The position numbers were made by a program, and so were the translations under genes. Below are positions 12,291 to 25,355 of a DNA stretch of 64,000 nucleotides, piece after piece. The DNA is from Zoroaster sp. YZ-2022. Taxonomy: Eukaryota > Echinodermata > Asteroidea > Forcipulatida > Zoroasteridae. How positions within the stretch are numbered: position 1 is the stretch's first letter; each line of letters begins with the position of its first letter. Location: NCBI GenBank assembly GCA_029582265.1, contig CM055833.1, positions 30,656,288 through 30,720,287 on the forward strand, given 5' to 3'. The notes beneath the pieces were generated by a model that worked only from the letters and a program-made list of their open reading frames with translations, made no database searches and was not told where the DNA came from.

Positions 12291-13329
12291 CTACTTCTAT
12301 TCCAATCATTTCACCACTCTTCTGGTCCCAACTCTACCCCACTCCATTCCTTCCACAAAAAATAAAGGAAGAGATTGCTAAATGCACCTGCATGTTGTGA
12401 CGTGTTTACTCAGCATGCGTCAACTAATATACCGATCTCAAGGTTGTGTTTCTTCTTCTGATGAGGGCAAGCGAGTGGAAACATCGTTTCATGTCCGTGT
12501 CCTTCACCGTTCAGGAGAGATCCAACGCCAGGGTGTCATTTTGTTCAACAAGGTCGTGTCTGGCAAGAGATTTGTCCAATGCATTCATAATCAAATCAAT
12601 GCAAAAGTTGTCTGTTCAATCGGTCATGCAACTTGGAAATTGACAGGCTAGATGAAATTACACTGTATTAAATGTTATTAGAACCCTAGGCCTACGACTT
12701 TCTTCTCAATAGTTATTTCAGACTTTGTATAAAAGGAGATTGAAATACGCATACCTTTTTATTGGTTCTAGACTTGACACAAGTCCCTCGTTGAATTAAT
12801 TTTACGCTATTTTATATTCCAAATCACTGCAACATATTGTACCTAATTCAAAATACTTTATAGTTGTTTTGCCATATTCATTAGGCTTTATTAATTTTGC
12901 AGATTTTTGTGATTTTTTTTCTTGATTTAGCTTTCTGGTTTTTGAAACGGAGGTAATTTGTGCATTTATGCCCTCTCAAGTTTGAGATAAGAGCGTTCAA
13001 TATATGCCGCTTGTCTTTTTCACAGTAGGTACTTCATTCAGTCCCTCTATGCCTTGGATGACGATTTTATTTACAAAAATGGAAGAGAGCAAAAAGAAGC
13101 AGCGTTACATTAATGCCATCGTTTGACCAAATCACAGAACATACCGAGAAAATTTGGAATCATAATTCTGGCAAAACATTTGAAGAAAATGTGTTCGTTA
13201 TTAAGTTATGTAACAACATTAGGGGACACAGTCGCAGGTAATGTTTTTTTTTTCATGGAGCAAAGGGGCATGTGCCCCTACCTGTTTATCATAATGTATG
13301 AATAAACATAAAACATTTTCCGTATACTG

Positions 13330-13540
13330 TTTCACAATTTGGTCGAGTGAACCTTCCTCACCCACTGGGGTGAGTGGTTTATTAGTTTTGTGTCCTGGGT
13401 CAGAGTCGTCAAAATACAAATCCCAATCATGGTGCTCATGTCCTTGACAAATACAACTTACCATAATTGCTCCTCTCCACCCAGGAGTATAAATTAGTAC
13501 CTGTGAGGGTAGAGATGGGTTTTTGTGTTTGATTAGCTCA
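13330..13540 (+). mobile_element. Degenerate SINE body
   Basis: Includes TGTCCTTGACAAATACAACT, ACCATAATTGCTCCTCTCCA, CCCAGG and GTACCTGTGAGGGTAGAGAT. It corresponds to the body of the SINE at 53577-53938 (CCTTGAGCAAGACACTTAAC, CATAATTGCTTCTCTCC). The tRNA-like head is not recognisable. Confidence 0.65.
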
Positions 13541-14489
13541 TGAATGATTGACAGACTGATTAAGTTTACAGGATGTACTCTCTCCCATCGTGTTAAGATA
13601 GTTTCAGGAATTATGTTAATATGGCTGACGACTAGGAAAGAACGCGCTGGGGTTTTGATAGCATTATCAAAATATTTAAATTATTTCTTGTGTGAATTTT
13701 GAACATTATTTCGCCTTTAAAAAAATTATTTTTCCCCTTATCGGTTCATCATTTTTTGTATTTGAATCCAAAACGGTGCTTTTTCAACAAATGGATTAAC
13801 TTGATATTTATATTTAATTCAACACCCCGCGTGGAATATTTACACTTTGATGAAGTTTAACCGAATCCAGCGGCAATTCAGTTGAGGCCACTTTAATCTA
13901 GACAACATCCCTTTGAAATTTGAAGTAGACCCTTTCAGGTGATGCTTGGATTATAATAATTCCTGAGCCTAAACACCGATGATCGTGATTTAGCTATAAG
14001 TGTCTACCCATATATCCACTTTACTGGTATGCAATTCTTAAGAGGCATTTCCTTGGCCGTGACGGACCTATTACAACTTGGAGGAAAGCTTCTCGGTAAT
14101 TTCAGAGTCACGTCCCACATCAAGCCCGGGGTCAAAGCTTTGTAATTGTACACGTTCCGTAGCAATTGGTGACATATCTTTACATTAGTCGCAATAAATT
14201 GTTGGTCATACCTCTCTCTAAAAAAAAGTGGGAAATATCTTCGTTTCTTGGCCTCCCATCCTAATAACAGATTAGTAAATAGAATTTTCTGAACCAAATT
14301 TTAATCGAGCCCTTGGGACAAAGAACTGCGCCTGTAGGTAAAGCCTCATCCTATCATAGACGTCACACAGAGAGTCTCGTGATAAAAGCCTGATACTGGC
14401 TTTTATTTGGGGGAAAACTTTCGAGTACGTGGACCTATCTCTTGTCTTGTCTAATCATACAACAAGGGTTCTTGCTCTATGGTCTTATA

Positions 14490-14518
14490 CACTCGCGCGC
14501 ATCAGCTACGCGCGAGTG
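14490..14518. repeat. 10-bp perfect GC hairpin
   Basis: CACTCGCGCG and CGCGCGAGTG flank a 9-base loop in otherwise AT-rich DNA. Confidence 0.85.
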
Positions 14519-15229
14519 ATGCATTTAAGGCGTGCCCCGTGCCTATTCCTGCAAATGAAATAATTGCCCGTGTATTACCTGCAGACTGTACTTCTTCATT
14601 TCAATAAAAAAAAAAGGACAGGTTATCCTTGCTCAAAGCCGTACTAGAGGGCAAAACACAGAACTATACAAATCTAAACTACAACTTATAATTAGGCAAT
14701 AACTGGCATACACCAAGGAAATCCCGAGGCGCAGCAGATTTTATTTCTTATTTACTCTAGGTAACCCGATCAGTGATTATCACCGTTGTCCCTCAGAGCA
14801 GCTTTGCATTGGAAGAATACAAGGAAATGAATTCCAGTTTTTAGAAGTGGGACACCCCAAAAAACCCAAAGAAGTATTCTGCCGTTTCCCACACGATAAA
14901 ATAGAGACAGAAAACTCCACCATGCATGACATTCGAACCATGGACACCACAAAGGCGAAGACAGTACCACCACTTATGTTTGTTATGATTATCTTGAAAA
15001 CCATGTGCATTGTGCAGTCGAATGAGGAATAATATAGGTTTTGTTAGGTATTGTTTTTGTTTTATGAGGCCTAAATTCACGCTGTAGACACCCACCCTTC
15101 ACATGTCACACTAAATTGTCGTGTTCCCTTAGGGTAAGGTCATGATTACTAATGCAGTGGATAACCACGTTGCTTAGGTACCAGTCTAATGGTGAACGAT
15201 GTCTTGTGTGTACTAGAGCCGACGAAAAA

Positions 15230-15362
15230 CTACCCTCCAATAACTGGGGTGTTAAAATAACACCAACGTTGGGAGCTTATTCTTTCATGGTGTTTATATT
15301 GGAGGAGTGTCCTAATAAAAAACACCACTTGTGCAGTTTTTAACACCCCACGTTTTGCAGTG
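15230..15362. mobile_element. Short MITE-like repeat (GGTGTT family), copy A
   Basis: Inverted GGGGTGTTAAAATAACACC-type motifs, a central ATGGTGTTTATATTGG and the end TAACACCCCACGTTTTGCAG. Related sequences occur near 27290, 36295 and 61388. Confidence 0.55.
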
Positions 15363-15925
15363 TCAGCTGTATTATAAATACTCGTGTTGTTTCCACTGCC
15401 GACCGACTATCCTGCAGACACAAACGAGGTACGGGAATAACTTCATCCGCAATTAGCATAATTCACCAAGCGCGGTACATGCCGAACTGGCGTCCAAAAC
15501 CAGTCAAACTCGAAATCAATTACTGTTCAACCCTCCAAGAAAATCTGGAGTACTCTAAATTCACTCGTCTGCCCGCGCGCAACATCTTAAGAATACAATT
15601 AGCGTGCAACTAGTGCGTAGTTCCTTAGGTACGGTCCGGTTAGTATTGCACATGTATGCCGACAAAGGGGACGTGCTGTGTAATGCATCCTGATAATGAT
15701 TTTCGACTCACCAGACACGTCTCTCAAAATATGATAACTCAATGTATGATGTCACAGTGACGTCAGAAGACGTCCAGTACTCCTAAATCGGTGATTAAAT
15801 ATTGGGTATATAGACTTATTATAAGCGGATATCCCGTGATTTTCTTTGTACGTCAGATGGTCAGATTTACAGTTGCACATTTGAAATGTGAACATTCTGT
15901 AGCATTGTCGGAATAAATAACATCA

Positions 15926-16270
15926 TTAAAGGGAAAGTACAACATTGGTAATGTTGGCAAAACTGATTCTACAAGTTGAATCAGGATAAACATTAAACAA
16001 TCATCAACCTGTTAAGGTAACGTGGAATTTAGCAAAGAGTAGCCTTCGCTTTCCGATATGCAAATTGGCAATAATTACAATCTTTAATTGGAGCACCGTC
16101 TTAAATTTTAATTTCTGAGGAAGTTTTGATACCAGTTTTACATGAAGTAAGTTCTACATTACAATGTGATCATTTGGTAATTTGTGACTTACTAATTCTA
16201 TATTACCAATAATTCTATGGTTTATCTTTTACAAGCAAGATACGTAATTATAAATATTCCGTTAAGTACC
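15926..16270 (+). repeat. Dispersed repeat family copy
   Basis: Begins AAAGGGAAAGTACAACATTG then GTAATGTTGGCAAAACTG, close to other family ends at 24950, 49316 and 55540, and continues into AT-rich sequence with no coding signal. Confidence 0.6.
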
Positions 16271-16609
16271 AATCGACGTATTTTTTCATATCGATTTTTG
16301 TTTTAAATTAAATTCATCTTCAATTAATGAATACATGTGTTTTGCCTATTGGGGCTTAGTCGTGGGCATGGTTACCATGGTAATAACGTGGTTAAATATT
16401 TCATGGATATTAATTATGACTTGATTTTTTAAGGACTCCTTTTCCACAAACGGCCAGTTATTCATAAGTTCATTTGATTGGTGTTAGTTACTAATCTGCA
16501 CCACAGCCTTGCGAGTACGGGTCCGTACGTGTGTAGGCATATGTCTGTGCTGGGACCAAGGAAATCCGAGGCTAATAAAATGCAAGTAGTATGGTAGTGT
16601 AACGAGTTA

Positions 16610-16842
16610 GATTGAAGGTGGGTTCCCCCTCCCCCGATTGAAGGTGGGTTTCCCCTCCCCCGATTGAAGGTGGGTTTCCCCTCCCCCGATTGAAGGTGGG
16701 TTCCCTCTCCCCCGATTGAAGGTGGGTTCCCCCTCCCCCGATTGAAGGTGGGTTTCCCCTCCCCCGATTGAAGGTGGGTTCTCCCTCCCCCGATTGAAGG
16801 TGGGTTCCCCCTCCCCCGATTGAAGGTGGGTTCCCCCTCCCC
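16610..16842. repeat. 26-bp minisatellite, 9 copies
   Basis: Strictly periodic unit GATTGAAGGTGGGTTCCCCC followed by TCCCCC. Nine copies differ only by a few T/C changes in the pyrimidine run. The purine/pyrimidine asymmetry is strong. Confidence 0.95.
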
Positions 16843-17184
16843 TGGTTCGTACTCCTGAATTATATTACTTAAATGATTCGATAAAGGGCATACTGTAGAT
16901 TATAGTATGCATAAGTTTGTTTCAGCAAGTTGCATCAATGTAAAATCTATCCGATTAGCTACGAAATGTTATATCCGGAAAACTCGGAAACTCTTCGCCC
17001 CAACGAAGATTGTGTCATTTTATGAAGCGCATCAGATTTAATACCTCATGACATTTATGTGGATTATGTTCCCGACCGAGCATGTTCGATTGATCGTAAT
17101 CGCTACCGCCATGTCTCGCTGATTGGTGATTTTTCATGAGCGAATACGCTCCCATGATTTAGTATGATGAAAAGGATTGTATTC

Positions 17185-17550
17185 GAGTCCTCAAACCTGA
17201 GTTCGAGTCCGAGTTTCGAGTCATGAGGATTGAGTCCTAGTCAAAAGTCATTTAAATATAACACTTTAGCAAATACTTAATTCAGAAGTCTAATATGTTA
17301 GTTTGCTTTTCGATCCATTTCGAGGCGTTTCGATCATATAGTGTGTATGATAACTATATAATTGTAATTATTGAACTTTTTAAAATATTTACAATGAAAC
17401 TGAGTAATCTTCATTTGGATTTAAACGGCCAGTCACAAGTCCGAGTCGCAAGGGTCAAGTCTGAGTCTGAGTCATGTACATGGTGTTTCGAGTCCGATTC
17501 TTAGTCACTACAAATTTGGTTCGAGTCGGGCTCGAGTCCGAGTCACGAAT
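17185..17550. repeat. GAGTC-rich degenerate hexamer repeat
   Basis: Two blocks (about 17185-17250 and 17435-17550) of irregular CGAGTC/TGAGTC/GAGTCC units, separated by AT-rich unrelated sequence. No reading frame of interest. Confidence 0.75.
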
Positions 17551-19318
17551 CAAATCTGATAAATTACTCCACTAAGACATTTGTATGTAGGGCAAGGGAA
17601 GGCGCATTATCCAACGTGGTGTTGGGTGGCCCACATTATCTAACTATACACACTGGTGTGTCGTTTGACACTGAATGTTATTTATGTTACTTAACTTCAA
17701 TACATAATTGTTCCCATTTTTGGTTTGTTAGTCCAATTCAGACTCAGTTGAAATATTTATATTGTACTGGAAAGAAATCAATGGCTGCCCAAAATGTCCG
17801 GAAATTGCCGGTCAATTGAGTAATGTAATAATGCGTATGCTCTAAATAAAACAATTAAGAAGGTCAACAATTATTATTGTGGAGGACATTGTCACATACT
17901 GTTCCTTATGTCATAAATATTGGTGGACATGTCGTCCAGTCCACCCGGGATCATCGCCCATGCCTTTGGTATCATATAAGCTCGGCTGCCATAATTATAT
18001 TTCAACAATATCATTTCCCCAAAAAACATTCTATAGTAATGTTATTTAGATTATTTAGATAGAGAGATAACTGATATTTCTCCTGACATAATACACTTCA
18101 CTATAACTTTCATGTTGATGCACGGGGTAAATAACCCTGTCGCCTTGGTTCTGTTTCTCCATTTCTTCTGCTGTCCTCTCTTTCGTAATGAGCCAAAGGA
18201 ACCGGTAATTGACGGGAGACAAATCCAACTATACTAAATGGGTTTCAATCAACAGATAACTCAATTAACCTTGTATAGCTGGTTCGGTGATAGTCGGGTT
18301 CAGAGAGGAAAAGAACGCCGTACGGCAATGGGACCGACGGAAGTCAGCCTGGAAATTAGAACAATTTGAACATTTGCAATTCTATGCATTTCCCACTCGC
18401 CAAATGATTACAATTGTACTCATAATGTTTTATTGGTAAATACATGCACATATCAATGTGACTCCATGTAAATAGGCGTATGGAGATTATCATTTAAATG
18501 CATGATAAAAAGTATAAGATAAACTTATTCAAGTAACTTCCAATGTTAAAAGCTTTTTTCAAAGGCCAATGAAATGACATAAAATCATTAATAAAAATTG
18601 AATTTAAATGCAAAATAGTAGTTATTGGCCTTACATTTCGAACTTATAGCAGGTTCTTTCCCAAAGGCAAACTGGATGATATACAGACATGCTTAAACGT
18701 AAGAGGTTCCAAATAAATGAAATGTTTTAATCATTTACTATCACTGGCTGTGAATATACAGCACCGAATAAATTAAGTTTAATTATTATTATCATTATGA
18801 AATGCCACAACACTATTCCATAGTAAGCAACATAGAATCCATCATCTGAAAGTTTTTGCTCATTAATACTCACGTTTCCAAAGAAAAACATGTATTTCTG
18901 ATCATTCAAAACTGCTCAACAATAATAAATTTACTCACAATTTACCACAAAAAATAAGGCTTTTCCAATAGTCCTGGTTTGACCTTTATACCATTGGGTA
19001 TACGTCACATATTAATTTGATAATTTTATGGGCTTTCAATCTGTGTCAGGAATGTTATACATGGCTATAATTTGTTTTTAATGATGGCTCAATATGTTGT
19101 TTAATCAACCCATTTCGGCTATCTCATTATCTGCCTTTGATAAACGGTTCTCAAATCTCATTAACCAGTATTTATTAAGTTCACGTTTTAACGCACAACG
19201 TTGTGATGTTTAGAGAGACCAATTTTTAATTTGTTCTAGTTGAAATTCAATACTCAGTCTTCAGGGCAAACATATTGGATCTGATGTCCTGATGTTTAGA
19301 GACACCCATTTTTATTGT

Positions 19319-19443
19319 GTTCTAGTTGAAATTCAACACGAAGAAATATGGTCAAACAAAGATTTTTGAAGAGCAGAATAATATTCTGCTCTTCAAAAAT
19401 CTTTGTTTGACCATATTTCTTCGTGTTGAATTTCAACTAGAAC
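19319..19443. repeat. Perfect long palindrome, 62-bp arms
   Basis: Bases 19319-19380 and 19382-19443 are exact reverse complements separated by one base (19381). The left arm begins GTTCTAGTTGAAATTCAACA, and the centre is GCAGAATAATATTCTGC. Immediately upstream, a related block (GATGTTTAGAGA...TTCTAGTTGAAATTCAA) is present twice, at about 19206 and 19290, so the arm sequence is part of a local duplication. Confidence 0.95.
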
Positions 19444-20707
19444 CATATTATGGTCCAGGGGTCACAGGGGGTCACAGGGTGGTCATGTGCCACCCTTCTT
19501 AACCCCATGTGTGTAAATTTACCATCCTTTTTTAGCCCCGCCCCACTATTTGACAGTGCCGAGGTTTTTTATCTTGGATTTTTGTCGATTTTTTTGGTCG
19601 AATTTACAAAATGTTACCGTCATAATATACGCGTAACAGTTTGTTGTCGTTTTTCTCAAACACGTGAGCATTGTAATGAAACATTTGTAGGTTAGTTTTA
19701 TAATCTATTGATCTATTGAGAACCAGAAGGTTGAACATGTACTTATAATACCAAATACCAATGTTGTATACCTTCCCTTAAAACCACAAAAGTGTAAAAG
19801 TCGCAGCTTATGGATTATGTCTTCAATAATAGTACAGTATCTGTACCCTTCACCGAAGTATCTATATAGCGCTGTATACTCAGTGAATTTGCGTATATCA
19901 GTATAACTAGATTTGTTATTGATAAGACTATGAAATAACACAGTAAACGCAGCACAGTGTTGTCTTTAATGGCCTTCGCGATTCTTACAATCCACTCTTA
20001 ATCTGTTCTGTCACGTTCATGTGAGTGTTTTCAAATGTTTTGGATCTGTTGACATTGAAATTGCTGTTATTATGAAGCGATTAAATGGAGGCACCAAATA
20101 ATGACCTTCACGATATAAGCTCCTTTTAATCTCGCGGGAGCCGAACATTATATGAAAGTGACAGCGTTCTGTATGACAGCACGGTTTCCGTAAAGGAGGC
20201 GAGCGGTAGGCCTACACCGAGCACGTGAAGCACATTTTGATCCGTCAGAATTTCCGCTCGATGTAAGTAAATAGACAAAATAATATGCATAATATGTAGG
20301 CTTCAATAGTCGACAACTTAATATTACAGACACAGTATTATTAATTTGAGATAAAACATTATGCACATCTCTGTATCCATGATGTGGACATCAATTTAAT
20401 TTCCAATATGAGAGTGTTTTGATACCCTGTTGAACACTTTTGATAGGGCCTAATGAAAATTTGCATATTTATGAGCAAATCAGTGAATTCCTCTTAATTT
20501 ATTATGTTGTCTTTTTATTTGAGTGTTTTGTTACCAATCAGTAAACCTTTTGTGTAAATCATTGTTATCATGGGCACTTCGTATGCTGCCGAGACACTGA
20601 CATTTAAACAGTGCACTCAATCTCCACTGAAAGTAAAAAGAACAGAAAATAGCTTCCCATTTTGTTAAAAACTGTCCAGAAGCATGGATAGGCCTATAGG
20701 CCTATTC

Positions 20708-20720
20708 CCCCCCCCCCCCA
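20708..20720. repeat. Poly-C tract
   Basis: A run of C followed by A7. Similar runs occur near 48085 and 48205. Confidence 0.9.
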
Positions 20721-23700
20721 AAAAAAGAACAAAATGTAATAATATACAATTGCATTTGATAGACCATTGTATGTATAGTGCTGTAGATATGTATAATTGA
20801 TTATCAAACTTGTGCATTGTTTGTTGTTCGAACGAATCGAACATAGGTCAACGTGATAACACACTCGTTAAGTCCCTATAAACCTGTGTTTAGAGATCTC
20901 TTTATTTATATTTTTCACTTAATCAATACACAAAACAGTTATAAACAGGAATTATACGACAAAGCAAGCTTGTCGCGAGAAGGTAAAGAGAAGGTACAGC
21001 ATTGGTTATTTTTAGATTATCAAATTAAAAAATATATAAAACTTAATTGGTTTTACGTTGGTACGCATATCAATCATCCCGATACATTATTTTATAAGTG
21101 CTTCCTAGAGACAACTGGAGTTGTTATAACAAGCATAACATAACAATAGACAAGTTTTATAATTTTAGAACATACATAAAGTACACACAATACAATTTGA
21201 TACAATCTGTACATGTAAATAGAAATAAATGAAAATGCGCCCCTGCATGACCCCCAAATTACTGTGAATCAAATCACCGATGAGTGGCTCTCCTGGCTCC
21301 AACAATACAGAATTGAACATAGGCCTAATTTAAATTAAAGCCCATGTCCAATTGCATCCCATGCCCATGTCCTCAATCATTCCACTGGCGACCACCAGCA
21401 ATCTCCCTTCCAAACTCACCTAGGCACCCAATCACTACATGTCCCCCAAACACTCCATAAAACATCTCACTCCGAGCCAAAAAAGAAATAGTTCAATCAA
21501 GACCATTCCACGTGGTAACAGAAGAAGTTCTATTTTGGTGGGAAAAGATTTAGCACTTACCACGATAGATGCAGTACCTGTGCATTGGCAGGGGCCAGTA
21601 AGTACTATGACCCCATGTTATAAACCCTCACCTACAAACAGCCTACGGTGTGTTATGTTACAGCGATGAAGTTTGAGAATTCTGTTTTTGAACAAATTGC
21701 ACCTCTAATTAGAAGGAAGAGACTCATTGAAATAACAATGTTTGATGGAATGAAGGCATGGGAATGCCACAAGCCCGGGGCAGTCATTGTGGATTAGTAT
21801 TGCAAGCGCTGAAGGCGAATACAGTAAAGGGGTGGCACAAGAAACGCCCCTCCCCTGAGGAAATACCATGCAGATATTGGGTAACACGTTAAGTGCAAAC
21901 AGTAAAAAGTAAAAACACGTTTGTTTAATGATTATTATAAGCAAGAACATATTACATATACATTACTACAACAATTAAATAAACTGAATCTGAACAAATT
22001 TGTAATATGAAAATACAACTCAAAATGTCAGTGCATGAGAAAGTGTTAGATTTTGCATAATGTGTCATTTAAGAATAAATACAAAGAAGAAATGTATTCA
22101 GATTTTTCGATCGGCAAACACGTACATCGTTTTGATTCTAATATGTTTGATACCGTCATCAACTTTACACCCAATAAGTCCTCTCTTTAAACCAATGAAC
22201 TGGTTTTGGTTTAATGGGAACGTATCAACATTGACAGTGGGTTATTTTGGTATGGTTATTCTCTTTTCATTAAGGTATACATTAAAGAACTAACCTGTAA
22301 AAGTTTCAGCTCAATGCAGAGTCTAAATCCTGAGGAAAGTGTGAAAAGGCATTCACAATCTATACAGAAACCCTTGGAGTAAAATATTTTGTAATCAGGT
22401 AGGCCTAATTACCATAGCTTTGATTTTATAAAGGTCTTCAGTACTGTAACCGATGGAACCTTTAATTACCCTTTTGGCGGGAGATTATTCCCTTTTTTAT
22501 TTTCTGCAGCTCTTCAATGTTCAGCATAAATTAAACATGAAAACAGTACATGGCGCTAAGGATATTACTGTATGCATCTCAGGGCATGATTCGCTATGAA
22601 GCCATTGGAAACACGCGCCAATACCCTATCAAAACACCAAGTTCCCGTTTTCAAGACTATGGGTAAATACCTCCAAATATGAGGTTAGGCTGTGGCTCTT
22701 TCGTCCAAATAAGCCCATAGCCAAGACTCACAGAATTTTTAATCACCATTTGACACCCGGACTAACACTGAAGTGGGATTTTTTACATGGGCTGGCGTGT
22801 TTTCGAGGGTTTTGTGTGGAACAGATATATGTTTCTAGAATGGCAGAATCTTGGAAAGTATACAGGGTTGAAACACCCCGGGCCGAATGTAACTCTTTAG
22901 CGTTGGTCTTGGTTAGGGTACTATCATCATCGACAGAGTACTTCATCGTAACGCGATTCTTCACGAGTAGCTCTTAACGTATTTAAAGTTTCTTGCATAT
23001 TGAACATTAGGAGAAGGCTGACGTTGTCATAACCAAACAAAACTACCCGCCTGAATGCTAATTTGCATTGCTAAAATAATCAGTTTTAAACCCTTACTAC
23101 AACTTCGTGATAAGAAATCGGTCTTAATTCACTTTGCTACCTTTAAAGTACCTGTAATTGAATATTTGTATGTGGTGCCATGCTTTCTTCAATGGCGTAC
23201 TTAAAAAGAGATCGCCTTTGTCATGTTTGTTTTGAAGACAGCATAAAAGATCCTTAAGATACAAATTGTCCTTGGGAAATATAGTTTTTGTTAAGTGGTG
23301 AGCAAGGATTTGAAGTTTAAGACACGGATGGGTTTCATGAAGAACGTGAGGTCTAGGGGCGTAGCCATGGTACTGTGCAGTTCCCTTTCATAGTGAGGGA
23401 GTTCGGTGCACAAAATATTCCGAGGTGCCTCGTAGCCGAATGCAAACCCTTCGGTGATCAATAGGGTTTTACTCCGATGTCAGGTGACCCTGTCTACGCT
23501 GTCGATCATGTCTGAATCATAAAAGGCCCAACCTAATGCAATGTTCTGTTGTTTTAATCACTTACGTGAGGACATTGGGTCGTTGACTAAGCTATACAGC
23601 TTTGTCAGGTAAGGACCCACTGTCACATTAATACCCCCGCATGGCCACACCCTTCTCAGTATATAGCATTTAACTGCTAGCGTCAAACCTTAAACTAAAC

Positions 23701-24939
23701 ATCATCACTTTAATTAGGATACACTGTCTATACTTACGTTTAAAGGCTATACAGTGGGCCTTATTGTAAAATCTGTAAGCTTTTTCAATAATGTAATAAA
23801 AGACTCTGTACTTTCCTTAAACAGATTGAGCTATCATCAAATAAAAAATAAAATCATAGGGTTTGCATCTGGTAGGGCCATTTTTCTACCACAATAATTT
23901 GTTTTCATCGGAAGATTGTGTATTTCCTTTAATAAAGAAAAAGTAATATAAATTATAAAAAAGTCACAATAAATTTATTTCAGGACATATTTAATATGTC
24001 ATTTTTAAGCATTGGTTTTCCCTTTCCTAAAGTAAAATTTATTAAAAAGAAAATTTCAGAAAATTGCCGGGGAAAATAGCAAAAAACATGGGCTATACAT
24101 CTTTAATGATTAAAGCGTTGTGCATGTAATAATATATTTTGAAGGGGCAGTCCTTAAGCAATGTGGTGCACATTAATTTGGCAACTTGGTGACCAGAACG
24201 AAAGTTAATATCCATTAACAGTCAACATATGATTGCTGTTGCAACTATTGTTTGTTGTTCACCCTGTGTATCCAAGCTATTCTTGATTTTGAAATTGTGA
24301 CAACCTTATTATCAACACTTGAATAAAACAATATATGTCTCAGGAGTATTATTACGCATGCAAAACAGTGTGAGCTATAAGCTTTGAGCTAACGTAAATC
24401 CTGATCAATACGGTACACTTCACGTTATGATGTATATCCATACTTTATGAACATCATCTAATATGGTTAGAAACCAACACGTGACATTATCAGCTCCATA
24501 GGGAAAGTGCATCAGTTCATTTGCAATGCTCATATTGGTCCATGCAGAATTATTTGTCGAATTTTGATAAGCCTAACTATTTGACTCAATGATAGCACTT
24601 GAGACAGAAATATTTCAAGGGATGTTTAATATCACCATCAACTTTAACACCGAGTAAGTCGCGTAAAACGCTGAACACATTTCTTTCGTTTGAGACTCCC
24701 AAAAGTGTATAGCATGTGAAGATGGCTTTAAAAACGGTATGATCGCATACGTTTTACCCTTCAGGTTACCTATGGTTCTCGCGTGGGTTTCGATAATATA
24801 ATTTGCTGTAATCGCCCAAGTGGTGTAATGTTTCATAGATATGTGTCATAGATAAATACCCCTATGATTATTGAACGATGCCACGAGTGCAATTAATTTG
24901 TTAAATGGTCGATATTAATTTGAAGATCTAAGCATAGAA

Positions 24940-25230
24940 AATTATTCAAGGGAAAGAACATTATTGGTAAAATGTTGGCCAAACTGCTTTACAAGGAATA
25001 TACCACATTTAGTGCTCAGGTTTTTTTTTTTAGCAAACTACCTTAAAATTTTTATTTTTATTTTAGCAAACTACCTTCAAAAGATTGTTCATGTTTTTAT
25101 GTTTAACAAAGTTTCCGGACTGCAACCTTTGTATATATTCGACGTTACAATTCCTGTTTTCTCTCAGATGACAACGCTTCAGACGAAATCAAATCTCAGG
25201 ACGATTGCCATGTACTTGTAGGTCTATAAA
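24940..25230 (+). repeat. Dispersed repeat family copy
   Basis: AAGGGAAAGAACATTATTGG at the left, CAATTCCTGTTTTCTCTCAG and CGCTTCAGACGAAATCAAAT at the right. It matches the subfamily at 7310 and 38195. Confidence 0.6.
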
Positions 25231-25284
25231 CTTTGACCAATTCAGCTTTCGGATAAGAATTGGTTAATTTGATAATCTGGTTAT

Positions 25285-25355
25285 TACCAATGTTGTACAT
25301 CTCCTTATACCAATGTTGTACATCTCCTTATACCAATGTTGTACATCTCCTTAAA
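25285..25355. repeat. Triplicated transposon-end sequence
   Basis: Three tandem copies (about 23 bp each) of ACCAATGTTGTACATCTCCT. This is the inverted end of the dispersed family (AAAGGGAAGGTACAACATTGG), which suggests slippage or repeated truncated ends. Confidence 0.8.
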
